From: an uncultured Luminiphilus sp. | GTDB taxonomy: Bacteria; Pseudomonadota; Gammaproteobacteria; Pseudomonadales; Halieaceae | Direction of reading: 5' to 3' | Assembly: GCA_938085095.1 (NCBI GenBank) | Contig: CALKEI010000188.1 | Location: 1-35,456 of the forward strand | Length of the DNA stretch: 35,456 bases | Shown here: positions 18,081-26,108 of the stretch, one piece after another | Layout: each line of letters starts with the position of its first letter | How positions within the stretch are numbered: position 1 is the first letter of the stretch | Notes under the pieces: model-generated | What the model was told of the DNA's origin: nothing | Seen by the model: the letters and a program-made list of their open reading frames with translations, nothing else | The model's database searches: none | Translations under genes and position numbers: made by a program

Positions 18081-19220
18081 ATGGCATTACCCGCGATTAC
18101 TATTGGTCCGCGCGTCCGCAAATCGCCGTTCTATGACGCCACGATTAAGGCGGGCGCCAAGGCTTTCACGATCTATAACCATATGTTCATGCCCACGAGT
18201 TACGGTGACACCACCGCTGAGTACTGGGCAATCGTCCGGGGCGTGTCTCTCTGGGACGTAGCGGCTGAACGACAGGTCGAAATCATTGGGCCAGATGCGC
18301 TGGCTCTGACTCAACTTCTCACCCCCCGTGACATCGACAATTGCCCGATTCACCGGGCGCGCTATGTGGTATTCGTCGATGAGAATGGAGGCATCATTAA
18401 TGACGCCGTGCTATATCGCCATGCCGAAAATCACTTCTGGCTGTCACCGGGCGACGGTGATGTGTTGCTGTGGGCAAAGGGCGTCGCAGCACAAAGCGGG
18501 CTCGACGTGACAGTGAGGGAACCCGACGCCTCGCCGCTACAGCTTCAGGGCCCTCTGGCCCCCCGCGTAGCACATAAACTCTTTGGCGATATCGCCATTG
18601 AGCTCGGCTACTATCACTTCTGCCACACCTCACTGAATGATATTCCCGTCGTGCTCAGCCGCACCGGATGGAGCGGTGAGCTGGGCTATGAAATCATCCT
18701 TCTCGATGGCAGTCGCGGCACAGAACTGTGGGACCTGTGCATGGCGGCAGGTGCAGAATTTGATATTCAGGCAGCCTGCCCATCGCTCGCACGCAGCGTC
18801 GAGGGTGGGTTGCTGTCTTACTGCAGCGATATCACGTTGAATGACAGCCCCTTTACCATCGGCATGGACCGGTTACTCGACATCGACAAGCCCCATGACT
18901 ATGTCGGCAAAGTCGCACTGCAAGCCATCGCCCGCTCCGGTCCCGAACGTCGGCTGGTCGGAGCAAACTTCGGCGGCGACCCAATCACGCCTAATGCACA
19001 CTTCATGAGCGTGAAATCCGGTGACGCAGTGGTGGGACACGTGACACGCTACTGCTACTCGCCGCGGCTTGAGCACAACATCGCGCTCGTGAATGTACCG
19101 ACGGTGCTGGCAGCACCGGGCACCCCACTGTCATTGGATACGGGAGAAGGTTGGCGAGACGCCGAGGTAGTTGAGATGCCCTGGATACCCGCTGAAAAAG
19201 TGATCCCGGCGTTCGACTAA
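18081..19220 (+). CDS. GcvT-family aminomethyltransferase-like protein, DmdA-related
   Basis: YNHMFMPTSYGDTTAEYWAIVRGVSLWDVAAERQVEIIGPDA, LTPRDI, VDENGGIINDAVLY, SPLQLQGPLAP, SRTGWSGELGYEI: resembles DMSP demethylase-like GcvT proteins more than canonical T-protein. Confidence 0.85.
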   Translation: MALPAITIGPRVRKSPFYDATIKAGAKAFTIYNHMFMPTSYGDTTAEYWAIVRGVSLWDVAAERQVEIIGPDALALTQLLTPRDIDNCPIHRARYVVFVDENGGIINDAVLYRHAENHFWLSPGDGDVLLWAKGVAAQSGLDVTVREPDASPLQLQGPLAPRVAHKLFGDIAIELGYYHFCHTSLNDIPVVLSRTGWSGELGYEIILLDGSRGTELWDLCMAAGAEFDIQAACPSLARSVEGGLLSYCSDITLNDSPFTIGMDRLLDIDKPHDYVGKVALQAIARSGPERRLVGANFGGDPITPNAHFMSVKSGDAVVGHVTRYCYSPRLEHNIALVNVPTVLAAPGTPLSLDTGEGWRDAEVVEMPWIPAEKVIPAFD

Positions 19221-19325
19221 GACATCTCTGGCTTGGCGTTACGGCCCTAGACGGGGCTTCCTCACCACGTGAACGGGTTGTCGCTTGGCGCCGTATATAG
19301 TGTGACACCCCGTCGGAGAGCGCAG

Positions 19326-19772
19326 ATGTCCAAGCAACACCTTGGCAACGATTATCCCGAAGCGACCGAGAAGCTCGACCGGAGCGTACTCGGATTTTTC
19401 AGCGCAGCTGAGCGCATTCTTTTGGTTATTATCAGCCTCTTAACCATGCTGGCAGTGGCATTCGAGCTCACCCAGTTTTTTGAGGCCGGAAGAATACGAC
19501 TCGCCGATCTACTGCTGTTATTCATCTACCTTGAAGTGATCGGCATGGCTTACGCCTATTACGCCACCCACAGCGTGCCTGTCACCCTGCCCGTGCTGAT
19601 CGCGATCACCGGCATCACCCGGCTGATTATCTTGCAGGGGAAAGAAGCCGAACCCAGCAAGCTGTTGTTTGAAGCGGGCGCCGTCTTGCTCCTTGCCGTG
19701 TCTCTCGCGGTCTTAAGTTGGGCCTCACAGCGCACACCATCGATCGACGCAGGCGATAAATCGGGCCACTGA
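19326..19772 (+). CDS. PsiE family phosphate-starvation-inducible membrane protein
   Basis: Four hydrophobic segments; LADLLLLFIYLEVIGMAYAYYATHSVPVTLPVLIAITGITRLIIL typical of PsiE. ATG at 19326 preferred to track start 19269. Confidence 0.82.
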   Translation: MSKQHLGNDYPEATEKLDRSVLGFFSAAERILLVIISLLTMLAVAFELTQFFEAGRIRLADLLLLFIYLEVIGMAYAYYATHSVPVTLPVLIAITGITRLIILQGKEAEPSKLLFEAGAVLLLAVSLAVLSWASQRTPSIDAGDKSGH

Positions 19773-19888
19773 ATATCGCAGGCTTGTCAGGACCGCTGCT
19801 CACGCTAGTCCAGTGCCCTGCACTTTCCTTTGAAACTGGCACTTGGCGCCGCAACATGGCGACAAGTGACCAGTGCTAACATCGCGAG

Positions 19889-20545
19889 ATGGTCATCCAT
19901 TCACTCTTCCCCGATCTGGCCACTCCTGGCATCGCTATTGGCTGGGCGCCACTTGAAGACTTGCAGGGCACCCTAGACCCCAGTGAGTGGGCGGATATCG
20001 TCAGCGCAGCCCCCTCCCGCCAACGAGAATTCATCGCGGGTCGGCGCTTGGTGAAGGTGCTCGCCGATACCCTCGAGCTTCCCTCCCGACCGCTTCGCCG
20101 CGCCAGCGACCGCTCTCCCCTCTGGGCCGCCGATCGCCGGGGCAGCCTTTCACATTGCACGGCGCTGTGCGCCGCAGCAGTGGGAAAGCACGATGCAGTT
20201 CAGTCGATTGGTATAGATATTGAAATGATCGGCCGTATAGAGCCCAAGCTATGGCCAACGCTATTTTCCGAGAACGAACGCGCCTACTTTAATTCGCTCG
20301 ACCCGGAGCGCCTGGCAACTGAAACGACGGTGTTCTTCAGTGCCAAGGAGGCGTTTTACAAGTGCCAATATCCGCTTACGCAGAGCTGGGTGGGATTTCA
20401 GGATGTCGAGGTCATGCGCATCGATGACTGCACGCTCAGTGTCACACCACCGAACTTACCGCCGCAACCATGTCACGGCCCGTCTATCCACACCGCAAGA
20501 CTCGACGAAATGCATGTCGCAACAATAATGTTGATGCCCATTTAA
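19889..20545 (+). CDS. 4'-phosphopantetheinyl transferase (EntD/Sfp-type)
   Basis: IGIDIEMIGRIEP, FSAKEAFYKCQYPLTQSWVGFQDVEV motifs, plus upstream SLSHCTALCAAAV. Confidence 0.92.
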   Translation: MVIHSLFPDLATPGIAIGWAPLEDLQGTLDPSEWADIVSAAPSRQREFIAGRRLVKVLADTLELPSRPLRRASDRSPLWAADRRGSLSHCTALCAAAVGKHDAVQSIGIDIEMIGRIEPKLWPTLFSENERAYFNSLDPERLATETTVFFSAKEAFYKCQYPLTQSWVGFQDVEVMRIDDCTLSVTPPNLPPQPCHGPSIHTARLDEMHVATIMLMPI

Positions 20546-20549
20546 AACG

Positions 20550-21506
20550 TTAGAACAGACTGTGTTCGCCGCGCTCAGGTATCGGCACCTCCCCCGCACT
20601 CAGCTTTTCATAAAAATCCGCAAGCGTGTCCTCACCAAACTCTGGGGTTGCCTCGGCATCATAACGTTGGCCCGAATCATCCCAGCACAACATCGATTCG
20701 GTAGCATAGAACTTCGCGATACGCAGAAACTCCAGCCGATCGCTCATCCGGCGAGACATCAGCGCCAGAGGACTGAGCAGCCACCGCAACCAATCAAACA
20801 TTTCGGGCGGCAGCGAGGTCGTTCGGAAGGGTTTGCCGAGCGCCTCACACAGCATGCGGCCTTGATCCTGAGGGGTGAGCGCAGGACCGGGGCCCCCGAT
20901 CGGCCGCATCACCGTGCCGCCATGGAGTGCGTCAAGCTGCATCACGATAAACCGGGCCAGATCGGAGTCCGATATCGGTTTGCAGGCGGTGAGATGGCCG
21001 CTACCGAACAACAAAAACGGCTTGCCCGTGCGCACCCTCTCAAACTGGCCAACTAACGAACGAAAAAAGGCCGTTGCTCTAATGATAGTGCCCGGTATCG
21101 GGGAATCATGAAGCCGTGCCTCAAATTTCAGCTTTTCCCGCTGGAACGCCAAGCGCGGCTTCTGAACGCAGATCGCAGATAGCAGCACAAAATGGCGCGC
21201 ACCGACGCGCTCCGCGTAGTCGAGGAGCTGACAATTCGCTTCGTACTCAACCTCTCTGGCGTCTCGCGGGGCACCGCTGCGGCTCGCAAGGCAAGAAATC
21301 ACGGCCTCGACCGGTGGGAGACTGCTATCCCACTCGGCATCGTGGGTGATATCGGCATCGATCCGCGTGACGCCGGGCTCCCAATCAAGGGCCAGCGTTC
21401 GCCCCGGACGCACCAGTGCCAGCACCTCATGGTGTTGCGACAACAGCTCTTTCAGCACCGCAGCACCGATATAACCCGTTGCCCCTGCCAACAATACGCG
21501 CATCAC
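20550..21506 (-). CDS. bciA: NAD(P)H-binding protein closely resembling 3,8-divinyl (proto)chlorophyllide a 8-vinyl reductase (BciA/DVR)
   Basis: VISCLASRSGAPRDAREVEYEANCQLLDYAERVGARHFVLLSAICVQKPRLAFQREKLKFEARL, IIRATAFFRSLVGQFE, LLFGSGHLTACKPISDSDLARFI, MRPIGGPGPALTPQDQGRML: DVR-type motifs throughout. Confidence 0.8.
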   Translation of the reverse strand: MMRVLLAGATGYIGAAVLKELLSQHHEVLALVRPGRTLALDWEPGVTRIDADITHDAEWDSSLPPVEAVISCLASRSGAPRDAREVEYEANCQLLDYAERVGARHFVLLSAICVQKPRLAFQREKLKFEARLHDSPIPGTIIRATAFFRSLVGQFERVRTGKPFLLFGSGHLTACKPISDSDLARFIVMQLDALHGGTVMRPIGGPGPALTPQDQGRMLCEALGKPFRTTSLPPEMFDWLRWLLSPLALMSRRMSDRLEFLRIAKFYATESMLCWDDSGQRYDAEATPEFGEDTLADFYEKLSAGEVPIPERGEHSLF

Positions 21507-21638
21507 TCGTCCTAAGAACTCATTGGTTCCACCCTAGGCCGGCCGCCCGGAAGCGTCAATGCTATCGGATGCCAAGTCGGCATCGCTTACCTGCTTTCGC
21601 TAAAGTATCGGGCCCGACGACCAGCAATCATTTTTACA

Positions 21639-21974
21639 ATGACAATAAACCCCGCCCAAGACTCGCTCCGCGCCTTACCTGAGAGCACTGATGACGCCAC
21701 CAAACCCGAGTGGCATCATCATCTCAGCGCGGCTGACCATTCCAGAGTCATTGAGATGGCCTGGGAAGATCGCACCCCCTTTGAGGCGATCGAGCGGCTT
21801 TACGGGTTACCTGAAAACAAGGTCATCGCACTAATGCGCGCCTCGCTAAAACCCCGCGCCTTCAAGAATTGGCGTCAACGCGTCACGGGGCGCAAGACAA
21901 AGCACGCCCTCAGGCGCGATCCGGCGGTCTCTCGCGGCTACTGTTCAACCCAGTACAAACTTCGCTCAAAATAA
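21639..21974 (+). CDS. DUF2805 / TIGR03643 family protein
   Basis: LSAADHSRVIEMAWEDRTPFEAIERLYGLPENKVIALMRASLKPRAFKNWRQRVTGRKTKH, YCSTQYK. Confidence 0.88.
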   Translation: MTINPAQDSLRALPESTDDATKPEWHHHLSAADHSRVIEMAWEDRTPFEAIERLYGLPENKVIALMRASLKPRAFKNWRQRVTGRKTKHALRRDPAVSRGYCSTQYKLRSK

Positions 21975-21983
21975 GGTCGCGCT

Positions 21984-22388
21984 ATGGAACTTATCGCCCT
22001 GTACATCGTTGCCGCTACACTCGGCGCTATGGTTTTCTTCGCGGCCGGCATTGCGCCCACCGTTTTTCAGGCACTGCCTGCTGACGAAGCGGGCCTCTTT
22101 CTTCGCCGTCTGTTCCCGCGTTATTACCTCGCCTTAATCCTTGGGTCCGGGCTTGCCGGTCTCCTGTGGGTTACCTCTCAACCGATTGCATCCGGAGTGT
22201 GTCTGCTCATTGCATTCTCGACATTATGGGTCCGACAGCGACTCGTGCCCCGCATTAACCGCCTGCGCGACGCAGAGCTCGCGGGGAGCGCGAGCGCCGG
22301 CCTCGGTTTTGCTCGGCTGCACCGGTTGTCAGTAGCCATCAATATGATTCAATTGCTCGCACTGGTCGTTTTACTCGTTCGCTACTAA
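21984..22388 (+). CDS. DUF4149 (TMEM205-like) membrane protein
   Basis: GAMVFFAAGIAPTVFQALPADEAGLFLRRLFPRYY, four hydrophobic segments. Confidence 0.8.
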   Translation: MELIALYIVAATLGAMVFFAAGIAPTVFQALPADEAGLFLRRLFPRYYLALILGSGLAGLLWVTSQPIASGVCLLIAFSTLWVRQRLVPRINRLRDAELAGSASAGLGFARLHRLSVAINMIQLLALVVLLVRY

Positions 22389-22400
22389 GGTCACCGCGAC

Positions 22401-23015
22401 ATGAATCCCGAGCTGTTGTGGGTGTTTATTCCCACGATTGCCGCCATCTCCCTAACCCCGGGCATGTGTATGACCCTGGCTTTTACCCTTGGACTATCGC
22501 AGGGGTACCGGCAAACTCTGTGGATGATGGGAGGCGAACTGGCCGGCGTGGCCACCGTAGTGATCAGTTGCGCGCTGCTCCTTGCCTGGATCCAGTCTCT
22601 GTCCGATCTCTACTTCACTCTGCTCGCCTTACTCGGCGGCAGTTATTTGCTATGGGTGGCCTACAGGCTCTGGACACAGCCCGCCCAATTTGAGCGCGGC
22701 GAGGGTCAAGCTCGACTCTCGCCGCTGGCGTTGCTGAGCCTAGGGTATGTCACGGCCGTTATGAACCCGAAAGGCTGGGGCTTCATGATTGCCCTGTTAC
22801 CCGGTTTCATGTCGCCAAACTATTCGATCACCGGGCAGCTCAGCGTCTTTCTCGGTGTGATCCTGCCCTCCGAGTTGATCTCGATGAACCTCTATGCAAC
22901 GGGCGGTAGTGGCTTGCGACGGTTCCTCAGCACCGATACTCACCTTGCTCAAGTCAATAAAGTAGCCGCCGTGCTGATGGTGCTGGTGGCAGTACTGATG
23001 CTCGTTAATCTTTGA
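22401..23015 (+). CDS. LysE family translocator
   Basis: SLTPGMCMTLAFTLGLSQGYRQTLWMMGGELAGVATVV, LLGGSYLLWVAYRLW, GYVTAVMNPKGWGFMIALLPGFM. Confidence 0.92.
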   Translation: MNPELLWVFIPTIAAISLTPGMCMTLAFTLGLSQGYRQTLWMMGGELAGVATVVISCALLLAWIQSLSDLYFTLLALLGGSYLLWVAYRLWTQPAQFERGEGQARLSPLALLSLGYVTAVMNPKGWGFMIALLPGFMSPNYSITGQLSVFLGVILPSELISMNLYATGGSGLRRFLSTDTHLAQVNKVAAVLMVLVAVLMLVNL

Positions 23016-23034
23016 GCCGCGGCGCTCGCTGTCC

Positions 23035-24540
23035 TCAGACGCCTGGCGCCCAGCTGGCGTGGAATCCAAATGGCACTCGCTGAGGCAGCGTGACACGCGC
23101 CATAGGTCCCACTGCCACATCGGTCGCATCAAACACCAGACAGTGCGATGACCAGTCACGCGAATTCGTGACCAATGTGATCACATACCCGTCATCCTCC
23201 GGGTGTTCGCGGGTCGCACCGACCTTCGGGACATACACGGCTTCGCTACCGAAAACACCTTCCCCATAATCCCATTGCTGCCGACAACCAGTCTCGTTGT
23301 CGTACTTCACCAGTCCGGTAAAGCGCAGCGTATGCCCTCCTTCGTCGAGCAAGGGAATGCGTTGATGGTAGGCGTAGCGGCTCTTAACGCCGGCATAAAG
23401 CGGGTTGGTTTTATTGAATTCGGTGTTGAGGTCGTCGATATCGCTCTCGCGCACTTCGCCGGTGCGCAAATTGAAACGCCAGCGATAATTGTTTGCTTCA
23501 AGACGCATATAAGCGAGCATATGCGAGAGCTCACCTTCCTCACCCGTGGCGGAAGGCATGGGATTGACTGATCGACAGCCATCCATCACTACCCAATCAC
23601 CCTCCTCCCAACAGTTGCTGACATGCAGGACATAGCAGGGCTCGCACTCAAACCAGCGGATCTGATCGCCGCGACCATGGCGCGGAATGAGTCCGAATCG
23701 GGTTGGAATATCGCGGTGAAAGGTCAGTACGCGCAGTTGATGTCGCTGCAGGACCTCGGGATCATGGAAAAAGGGTAAGTCGTGCAAAATGGTGTAGTGG
23801 GATGTGAAACCAATATCGTGGGGCAGCCGCGGCCCGGGAAGGTCAATGATCTCCTCATGTAACAGCTTGCCCGACGCATCTGCCACGCCGTAGGTCATGT
23901 AGGGCGGCTCATCACCGTAATCAAAAAACAGGAGCTCCCCCGTGTTCCAGTCCACCTTGGAGTGCGCCGACAAACGGCGATGTCGTCGTCCCTCAAGCTC
24001 GAAGTAGCCCTCAGTTTCCAAGGTCTGAGGATTTAGCCGATAAGGGTGTCCGGCGTTGTACCACAGCGTCATCAGACCTCCCGCGTAATAGAACAAATCC
24101 GTATTCGAGGTGTCCTTGATACCGAAAGGCGAGCTATTAAAGTCGAAAGGACCCATTACACCGTTAGAGTTGCAACGGCCTGTCCCCCGCTCCTCGGCGA
24201 AAGCAAGGGTTTCGACGTAACGATTGCGGTAACTGGCCTCTCCCTCACAAAACGACACAGCGTGGACCATGCCGTCTCCATCAAACGGGTGATAACGGTT
24301 ACCCGGCTGGTGCACGGGATTGGGACCATTGCGGAAATAAGTGCCCCGTAGATCAGTGGGTAAGGTTCCTTCTACGCGCAGCCCGGACTCACTCAGTTGC
24401 AGCGTGGTCGGCGCATAAACCCCGTGCAAATAAGGATTATCCAGCCTATAGATCCAGGGCTGGGTATGCTCAAACTCTGTGACACCGCCGATACAACCGT
24501 CGGTTACCGGATAAGCGGGTAAGTGCAGTGCTTGGTTCAT
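23035..24540 (-). CDS. Carotenoid oxygenase family (RPE65/lignostilbene-dioxygenase-like)
   Basis: GTYFRNGPNPVHQP, FDGDGMVHAV, candidate Fe-ligand His segments LSAHSKVDWNTGELLFF, HDIGFTSHYTILHDLPFF, HVSNCWEEGDWVVMDG, FGFHASW. ATG 24540 preferred to 24687. Confidence 0.9.
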   Translation of the reverse strand: MNQALHLPAYPVTDGCIGGVTEFEHTQPWIYRLDNPYLHGVYAPTTLQLSESGLRVEGTLPTDLRGTYFRNGPNPVHQPGNRYHPFDGDGMVHAVSFCEGEASYRNRYVETLAFAEERGTGRCNSNGVMGPFDFNSSPFGIKDTSNTDLFYYAGGLMTLWYNAGHPYRLNPQTLETEGYFELEGRRHRRLSAHSKVDWNTGELLFFDYGDEPPYMTYGVADASGKLLHEEIIDLPGPRLPHDIGFTSHYTILHDLPFFHDPEVLQRHQLRVLTFHRDIPTRFGLIPRHGRGDQIRWFECEPCYVLHVSNCWEEGDWVVMDGCRSVNPMPSATGEEGELSHMLAYMRLEANNYRWRFNLRTGEVRESDIDDLNTEFNKTNPLYAGVKSRYAYHQRIPLLDEGGHTLRFTGLVKYDNETGCRQQWDYGEGVFGSEAVYVPKVGATREHPEDDGYVITLVTNSRDWSSHCLVFDATDVAVGPMARVTLPQRVPFGFHASWAPGV

Positions 24541-24714
24541 AAGCGGCTCCGCGCCAGATACTTGCGGCTGAATGTCAGTGAGCGTAACAGGGAAAATTCC
24601 TTTCTCGCAACGTGGTATCGAGGTATCTCGACCGATCCATAACCCACTGATTCGCTCGGCTGAAGGGGTGCTTGCCACGCCACTCACCCCCGCCTAGGAT
24701 CAACGCATTGCCAC

Positions 24715-24873
24715 TATGAGGACCTGTGTACCTATTTGCTCGATCGGGGTGTGGCAAAATTCAAGCTGCCTGAACGGATACACTATGCGACAGCGCTCCC
24801 ACGTAACCCCATGAGTAAGGTGGTACGCGCACACTTGCAGGCCCTGCTTGCGACAGACAAGGAGAACACCTGA
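24715..24873 (+). pseudogene. C-terminal remnant of an AMP-dependent acyl-CoA synthetase/ligase
   Basis: My translation of frame starting 24715: YEDLCTYLLDRGVAKFKLPERIHYATALPRNPMSKVVRAHLQALLATDKENT*, matching the ANL-ligase C-terminus (e-L--yl---g-akfKlPe-i---d-lPrnp-gKv-r--L). In-frame stop at 24661-24663, no start codon before the homologous part; TGA overlaps thiolase ATG. Confidence 0.8.
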
Positions 24874-26108
24874 TGCACGCGCCCATCTACATTCTTGGTG
24901 GTAGCCAGACCGATTTTGCACGCAACTGGGCGCGGGAAGGCCTTGAAATCTACGACCTGTTCGCCGAGGCGCTGCAGGAAGCGGTTCAGCAAGCCGCCAT
25001 AGAGCCTGCACAAATTGAGGTGGGACACGTTGGTAACTTCGTGGGCGACTTGTTTACCCGGCAAGGCTTGATCGGCGGTTTTTTTGGGCAGGTGTACCCC
25101 GAGCTCGGTAACCTGCCCACCGCGCGGCATGAGGCAGCCTGTGCCTCGGGCTCCATGGCCATTTTGGCTGCGATGCGTGATATCGAGGCGGGTCACTACG
25201 ATGTAGCCGGTGTCGTCGGACTCGAGCTGATGCGCAATGTTGATGGCCGAACCGGTGCCGAATACCTGGGGGCAGCGGCGTGGCAGGGACACGAAGCCAC
25301 CAACTGTGACTTTCCCTGGCCCTTCCTGTTCGATCGCATCACTCAGGAATACGACGCGCGCTATGGCATCGCCGATGACCCCCTTACTTCTATTGCCGAG
25401 ATTAATTTTGGCAACGCCAAAAAGAATCCGCGCGCCCAAACCCGGGATTGGGCGTTCGCCGACGGCAGTTTTGGTCGCGACCCCACGCTCAACCCTTCCG
25501 TCGAGGGCCGGGTCCGCAAACTTGATTGCGGACAGATTACCGACGGTGCTGCCTGTGTGATTCTTGCCAGCGAACGATTCGCCAAGTCCCACTGCAAGCA
25601 ACAGCGCATTGCGCTGTCAGATTTACCCCGCATCAAAGGCTGGGGGCATCGCTCGGCACCTATCCTGCTTGAAACCAAACTGGCGGCCTCCAAAGATCAG
25701 CCGCTCATCTTCCCTCATGCATCTCAGGCGCTGTCCGATGCCAGAACCCGGGCCGGCATGACCAATATCACCGATCTTGATGGGCTGGAAACTCATGACT
25801 GCTTCACCATCACCGAGTACATGGCGATTGACCATTGCGGGCTCACGGCACCTGGCGAGAGCTGGAAGGCGGTGGAAGAGGGCCGCATTACTCGCGATGG
25901 TGATTTCCCTATTAACCCCAGCGGCGGTCTGATCGGGCTTGGCCACCCGGTCGGAGCCACCGGCGTTAGGATGGTGCTCGACTGTGCCCGCCAAGTGACC
26001 GGCCAAGCCGGTGACTACCAGATCGCAAACGCCGAGAACTTGATCACCTTCAATGTGGGCGGCAGCACCACCACCTGCGCCAGCTTCATCGTAGGCGTCG
26101 GTTCGTGA
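24873..26108 (+). CDS. Thiolase family / acetyl-CoA acetyltransferase-like protein
   Basis: ARHEAACASGSMAILAAMRDIEAG, DGLETHDCFTITEYM, NPSGGLIGLGHPVGATGVRM. Confidence 0.92.
   Translation: MHAPIYILGGSQTDFARNWAREGLEIYDLFAEALQEAVQQAAIEPAQIEVGHVGNFVGDLFTRQGLIGGFFGQVYPELGNLPTARHEAACASGSMAILAAMRDIEAGHYDVAGVVGLELMRNVDGRTGAEYLGAAAWQGHEATNCDFPWPFLFDRITQEYDARYGIADDPLTSIAEINFGNAKKNPRAQTRDWAFADGSFGRDPTLNPSVEGRVRKLDCGQITDGAACVILASERFAKSHCKQQRIALSDLPRIKGWGHRSAPILLETKLAASKDQPLIFPHASQALSDARTRAGMTNITDLDGLETHDCFTITEYMAIDHCGLTAPGESWKAVEEGRITRDGDFPINPSGGLIGLGHPVGATGVRMVLDCARQVTGQAGDYQIANAENLITFNVGGSTTTCASFIVGVGS

Noticed and set aside
19221-19325. Possible terminator (GCCCTAGACGGGGC) and psiE promoter or Pho box
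   Set aside because: Hairpin arms are short without a clear T-run; -35/-10 spacing near 19278-19301 is about 12 nt and no PhoB repeat is visible.
24783-25601. 272 aa minus-strand ORF opposite the first thiolase
   Set aside because: The plus-strand thiolase is clearly coding; the antisense ORF has no recognisable motifs and is a mirror-frame artefact of GC-rich codon usage.
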